A DNA stretch of 64,000 nucleotides, taken from contig CAKMRJ010005745.1 in assembly GCA_928212115.1 (NCBI GenBank), forward strand, positions 80,585,060 to 80,649,059, given 5' to 3'. Shown here in pieces: positions 59,235 through 64,000 of the stretch. The stretch comes from Lactuca virosa. Its lineage: Eukaryota > Streptophyta > Magnoliopsida > Asterales > Asteraceae. Numbering within the stretch: the stretch's first letter is position 1; each line of letters begins with the position of its first letter. Below the pieces are notes generated by a model. It was not told where the DNA came from, did no database searches, and saw nothing but the letters and a program-made list of their open reading frames with translations. Position numbers and translations under genes: made by a program.

Positions 59235-60260
59235 AGGGAATTTCGTCCCGAAATTCATTTGAAAGTTGATCTTAAGAGCTAGAGAAAAGGTAAGGGTACT
59301 TTTGCATCATTTGATCTTCGCGTTCCCATGTGAATTTCGGTACGCGCTTTGCATTCCATCAAGTCTTCACAATCGGAATGCGACTTTGTTTTGTATGCTT
59401 CACTTCCCTGTCCATGATTTCAACTGGTTCTTTGATGAACAGGAGGTTCTCGTTCACTTCGATTTCATCCAAGGGAATAACGAGGGTTTCATCTGATAGG
59501 CACTTTTTCAGGTTTGACACGTGGAACACGGGGTGTATGTTGCCGAGCTTCGTGGGTAGCTGCGACTTATAGGCCTCTAATATTGTCATTCGATATCCAG
59601 GTACATCTTATCAGAACCCGGATGGACGGAGTATCGCGTCTTGTGTACTTCGTTCATGATCAAATCTCTGAATCCTCCAATTTTTGGAATCCAGATTCGA
59701 CTCACGAAATAGTAAGCTCCGTCTTCTTTGACTTCAAGATTCTTATCCATTCCACGCAGTGCTTCATTCACGACATTCTCCGGCTTCAATGCCTCCAAAA
59801 CCTGACGTAGGTGCTGACCGTGTTCTTTCTTGTTTCGAGAGTAGACGAGTATGCCATCGATGAAATCAATTACAAAGTTGTCTAGAAATGGGCGGCAAAC
59901 TCGGTTCATGAGGTCCATAAATGTTGCGGGAGCAGGCGTCTGACCGAAAAGCATAACAACGAATTCATAATGGCCATACCGAGTTCAGAAAGCAGTTTCG
60001 GGGAAATCTTCATCCCAGACTCGGAGCTGATGATAACCGGGCCTTAGATCTATTTTGGAAAAATAACTGGCTCCTTGAAGCTGATCGAATAGATCATCAA
60101 TCCGAGGGAGTGGGTATCGGTTCTTTATGATGAGCTTGTTCAACTCCCGATAGTCAATGCACATTCTGAAGGATCCGTCCTTCTTTTTGACAAACAGGAC
60201 CGGAGCCTCCCTGGGTGAGAAACTCGGCCTTATGAATCCCTTCTCCAGAAGTTCGCTTGA
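59235..60260 (-). pseudogene. Gypsy E pol, internally deleted
   Basis: Read on the minus strand from 60260: the RT part includes MCIDYRELNKLIIKNRYP, FSKIDLRPGYHQLRV and FIDGILVYS, where the second catalytic Asp of FIDD has become Gly. After about EALKPENVV the sequence jumps to the zinc-binding part of integrase (VHKTRYSVHPGSDKMYLD), and then to the C-terminal tail (LPTKLGNIHPVFHVS, EPVEIMDREVKHTKQS). RNase H and the integrase core are deleted. There is an in-frame stop before TRYGHYEFV and a frame change near 59589. The copy is clearly inactive. Confidence 0.85.
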
Positions 60261-60799
60261 TTCTTAGAGTTGGGTGAGGGGGATGTCGATTCGAAATAGG
60301 GAGATATCGATCCTTGATGATGGGTTTTCTTGACTCTTAGTGTTCAATTGCTCTATGAGCAATCCGCTTCTCCTCTTTACGAGTTAGACGGGTGTACTCT
60401 GGGGTTAGCGGTTTGGTTTGATAATTTCCTTACTTGTTAGGTCGTCCTATTGATCTGGCAATATCCGCTTTTGCGTTGGTGCTAAGTGATATCGAGGGTT
60501 CGGTTACTGGAAGGGTTCCAAAAGTCGAGTCGATTCCAAACTCATCTTATCACAAGGGGAATGTTCCCAAAGGGGCTTCGAGATAATCTGGGGGGAGGTT
60601 ATAAACCTCTTGGATTCCCTTGATGTCTTCTGTTTCTTTCTTCCCATCATTATTGTGGGGCTAGGAAGGTGTGTGGTATCTCTCGCCTTAGTGCTAGCAT
60701 GCCTAGTTGCTAGAGATGGTTCAGGGATTTGCCGTTATGGTTGAAAGAATTTTTGTTAATCTATTGGGTAAGACGGAAAGCCTCTTTGTAGTGCTTGAC
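60261..60799 (-). mobile_element. Probable gypsy E upstream remnant
   Basis: On the minus strand some stretches read as protein (PEYTRLTRKEEKRIAHRA near 60360-60420) but stops interrupt them and no domain is recognised. It ends where the gypsy B LTR starts at 60800. Confidence 0.4.
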
Positions 60800-62801
60800 T
60801 GTGACAACCGTCACTTTCTGGTCAAGTCAAAGTCAAATAAAGTCAACAAGTCAAACCGGTCAACTCAATTAACCCTTGTATAATAGGGTTTACATTATGT
60901 TTACTATTGTACAACACACTATCTTAATGCAAAGTATCACTTAGAGTTTTCACATGTTCAGAAAATCTAAACCCTAATCAGGGTAAGTGATGGATATACT
61001 CGATAAAACATTATTACATACCCTCCGGGGTCGTATAACACTCATAACGAGGCTTAATGGGGTTTACAAACCTTGCGTTGCGAAGCTAAACCCTCACAAA
61101 GGTCACAAGCATGGTCTCTCCCAAATCTCTCTCAAAATCCCTTTTAACTTTTTTAAATCACCCGGGGCATCCCGACCCTTAACTTAGTCAAAAATCACTC
61201 AAAACGAGGAGTTTATTTGAAAAACAGCCATAGAGAACCAAAACTAGCCTTAAGGACCGAACCCCTTAGAGCCGAACCCCATAGGACCGAAGCTACATAG
61301 AACTGAAACCTCTTAAGAACCGAACCTGCTTAAGGACCGAACTCACCTTTCGGTTCAGATTAGTCACTTCGGTTCGGATCAGGCCCCTTCGGACCGAAGC
61401 TTCGCCTGCTTTCAGTTCATTTCGCCTTTGCTTCCCACATAACACCTTCTCCTGTGAGCTTCTCGGACCAAACCTACTTTCGGTCCTCAGCAACATGAAC
61501 CGAACCCTCGCAGATTCGCTTCTTTCTTCCCGGTTTTCGAGTATCTTCCAAGGTGTTTTGGTGATTTGTGATTCCACTTGAGGCTTCCACACTATTGGGG
61601 CTAAGCTCTTAAAGCTTGAAGACATCAAGCTACATCAAAAGGTATGTCATCTAACTAGAACTTTGTAGTATAGGTGCTTCATAATATGCTAGTTAGGATG
61701 AAACCTTGGAATATTTAATATTTGCATGTATAATAGAGAAAACATAGATCCAAGGTTTATAGGGTTGCATGTACACCATAGGAGTGTTAGAATGCTCAAA
61801 ACCCAACATGTATAACAATAAGTTTCTAAATGTTGAATGTATTTCTCGTTAGTTTAACATCATAAACAGAAATTAGTCATTCATGATAAGGGTTTTCATT
61901 CACTTCGAACATGTACAATAAACTATAATAGGTATAGTTTATGGATTTTACATTACAAACATACTACATAAAAGGGGATTTACTTCCACCACAGAAAAGG
62001 TTTTACATTCAAACCACATGTAAACTCGTTAACGTAAATTGTGAGACATCTCTTCATTGTACTTTTAGAGTACGAGTTAAAATTCCTGTAAGTTATAACC
62101 AGAGTCTCTTGTAGGGAGAGCGTGATAATTGTATATAGATCTATATTGGGATTGACACCACACACCTTGTTGTTAGCTACAGTGGGACCTGCAGGTCCAC
62201 GGGTGACAAATGTCATAACAGTTCCGACGAAGGCGTCGCAGCAGGTCTACTCTGTCATAGTATGGTTATAGCGACTCACATAGGGAGATAACGACATATT
62301 TAAAGTTTACGGTAAATTCTACTTTAAAAAGGGGGTTTTATCTATTTAAAAATGCATACATCGTTACAAGTACGAAACACCCACATACATTCGGTCTTGG
62401 GATTTAAGACTACATAACATTTTATAAGGAAAATATTGGATTTTTCTTGAGTATACATTACATTTACAAACAAAGGTTTTCAAACTCTACATCCAAAAGC
62501 TTATGAACTCACCAACTTAATTGTTGACACTTTTTCAAAACTACTTGTATTCTCAGTAAATTAGTAAAACAGGTAACCCGCAGCTTTTGAGGATGAGACG
62601 CTAAGGCGTCAAACATTTCATTTTGTCACCATACTGTAATTGATTTTGAAACATGTAAACTCATACTATGATGTAACTTTCTCAATTATATTTATGGTGG
62701 TTGTATTTGCTTTGGTCACTATTATACTCGTTGTTATGATACTATACATGAAGTCCTCCATCCCCGGACGTTTCCGCCATCCTTGGTTCGGGGGTGTGAC
62801 A
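60800..62801 (+). mobile_element. Gypsy B-type 5' LTR, plus strand, with an inserted LTR fragment
   Basis: It starts TGTGACAACCGTCAC and ends GGGGTGTGACA directly before a primer-binding site, so it is a 5' LTR. The first 745 bp repeats the minus-strand LTR at 26592-25848. Then comes a deletion and the 3' 260 bp of a copia-type LTR, and the gypsy LTR resumes at 61809 with TGTAT. TTCGG and CCGAA words recur from 61254 to about 61500. The internal region beyond 62816 is lost or outside the window. Confidence 0.85.
61549..61808 (+). mobile_element. 3' part of a copia X-family LTR inside the gypsy B LTR
   Basis: The 260 bp ending AAAACCCAACA is the inverse of 23944-24203 and matches the LTR end at 37099-37358. 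Its 5' 500 bp and the adjoining gypsy LTR are deleted. The bases after it, TGTAT, equal the minus-strand bases just before the LTR at 24711. Confidence 0.85.
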
Positions 62802-62804
62802 GAT

Positions 62805-62816
62805 TGGTATCAGAGC
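62805..62816 (+). other. Primer-binding site of the gypsy B-type element
   Basis: TGGTATCAGAGC, three bases after the LTR end. Confidence 0.9.
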
Positions 62817-63259
62817 ATTGTTTATAGTGAACTTAGTATATGAAACCATATAAGATATACAAACTATAAACACAATGGGACTAAGATTCTCTGACTAAAT
62901 GTTTTCCCTACAATTATACTAAAAAAAAACATTATTTTTATGAAAAGTATAAGTACATACATGCATGCCGGTATAGTGTCACGTCTAAGGAAAACGCGAA
63001 AGATAAAAAAATATATAGAGGAGTTGTGCACTAAGATTATGCCTTGGGACATGCAATCAAGACTGGGAGGAATATAGCCTGATCAACTATATTCGTCTGA
63101 GAAGTGACTAGCATATGCCGGGGGATAGTCATAGTGGGCAACAAGTCTATCAACCTACCAACACCCATACAAGAATTGCTCTAAGAATCAAACAAAACGT
63201 TTAAAATACTATAGGAGTATTTTATGTTGCTTTAGCGCAATATTTCTAGATTCATATAT
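62817..63259 (+). mobile_element. Gypsy B-type leader, non-coding
   Basis: The sequence after the primer-binding site is AT-rich without a gag frame, and it is followed by a CACTA-like end. It is probably the start of the internal region before a break. Confidence 0.45.
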
Positions 63260-64000
63260 CACTACAAGATAAACGCGATTTTGCTAGGGAAGGTTACTAA
63301 GGAACGTATTTTCGTTGTTAATCTGCAATGGATCGTGCTATGGAATGTCGTTCCATAGCAATGTTGCTACCACATTGTCTACGGATTTTATTTCTGCTAG
63401 CGAGAGTGGGAGTTGCTAGGGAAAATGCTACCGACTCCATATCTGTTGGTATTATGCTACCGATAGTGCCATGGAACAAAAATTCGTAGCAATTTTCCAA
63501 CGACATTTGTTACCAAATCACTTTCTGTTGTACTGCTGCTATGGAATTCATCATCGTGGTTACTATGTAACGGAGTTTGTGATGGAAACCAATTCCATAG
63601 TTGAATTGCTACGGAGGTACCATTCGTAGGTATTTGCTAGGGAATTCTGCTATGGAATATGATTTCGTTTGGTTGTTTTGCTATGGAACAAAACGCGTAG
63701 CTAATTTGTGATGACATTTGTTGGGATGTTGTATGCTTAATTAATCTTCTTATACTATGGATGAATTACTATTATGATCAATGAAATTTGTAAGATATGG
63801 TTTGAATGAAATGTTTTTGAATTGGTAATATGTGGCATAAACTAATGGATAAAAAATGTAAAAATGAATTATAAAGTAGATATTGCTGGCAAGCAGTCTC
63901 GAACTTAAGCTTATGCAAGAAAAGGGCGCGGTTAAGCCAGTTGTGCTAATCAAGTTGTGTATAATTTCTTGAAAACATAGTATATAATGAATAATTAACA
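63260..64000 (+). mobile_element. CACTA-like transposon end, continuing beyond the window
   Basis: CACTACAAGATAAACGCG at 63260 matches the CACTACAAGAAA-type terminus of plant CACTA elements. The next 450 bp is packed with TGCTATGGAA, TTGCTAGGGAA and TTCCATAGCA in both orientations, as in CACTA subterminal regions where transposase binds. No transposase is seen before the window ends. Confidence 0.7.
63894..63949 (-). repeat. tRNA-like segment with Pol III A and B boxes
   Basis: On the minus strand TTAGCACAACTGG (A box) and AGTTCGAGACTG (B box) lie at tRNA-like spacing. No cloverleaf, CCA end or target duplication is evident, so it is more likely a SINE-like relic within or next to the CACTA element than a tRNA gene. 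Confidence 0.45.

Noticed and set aside
61254..61510. CRISPR-like array because of evenly spaced short repeats
   Set aside because: This is plant nuclear DNA; the repeats are short, variable and inside an LTR.
63885..63960. A functional tRNA gene
   Set aside because: The A and B boxes are present, but no acceptor stem or anticodon loop could be folded; a SINE-like relic is more likely.

Overview
This is a TE-rich stretch of nuclear DNA from a flowering plant. GT-AG introns, a plant-type GDSL esterase/lipase, a coiled-coil NLR immune receptor, CAND1 exons and several lineages of Ty3/gypsy and Ty1/copia retrotransposons all point that way. The LTR families look like those I associate with Asteraceae such as lettuce, but that assignment is an impression and not a search result.

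Genes. Only two apparently complete protein genes are visible: a five-exon GDSL esterase/lipase at 10318-11847 (+), and an intron-less CC-NB-LRR gene of 1019 codons at 45899-48958 (-). Three exons with intact splice sites at 13444-14152 (-) match the C-terminal part of CAND1, the cullin-associated exchange factor; the 5' side of that gene is cut off by a gypsy element sitting in an intron. A short decayed coding fragment lies at 3204-3539 (-).

Mobile DNA. From left to right: the 3' end and LTR of gypsy element 1 (541-3029); a long-TIR element (about 3590-5836) carrying a hAT-like MITE with a perfect 8-bp target duplication (4729-5492); a tandem MITE-like pair (8745-9938); gypsy A (14211-23943, 3' LTR truncated) carrying a solo LTR with TSD GTAGC; a chimeric copia-type solo LTR (23944-24711) with mismatched flanks; gypsy B and copia Y remnants; a minus-strand gypsy D (about 42505 down to 32158) into which a young copia X (32657-37358, TSD CTAAT) and another solo LTR (38182-40058, TSD GGTCT) inserted; a gypsy F 3' end; a Mutator-like element (43563-45439) with a transposase zinc knuckle; a SINE (49603-49731, 15-bp TSD); a copia LTR with primer-binding site; a TIR element inserted in a TA microsatellite inside another LTR (54022-56214); gypsy E and B remnants; and a CACTA-like end at the right edge.

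Most unusual signal. Four different gypsy LTRs share one promoter geometry built from different palindromic words. Two pairs of short palindromes (20-25 bp within a pair, 65-67 bp between pairs) lie 33-43 bp upstream of the TATA box. A telobox-like AAACCCTAA lies between the palindromes and the TATA box, and further pairs of the same word recur in the transcribed part. The words differ (ACTCGNCGAGT, GTACGCTGGGCGTAC and relatives, CCAC..GTGG) while the spacing is kept. This is read directly from the sequence; its function is unknown.
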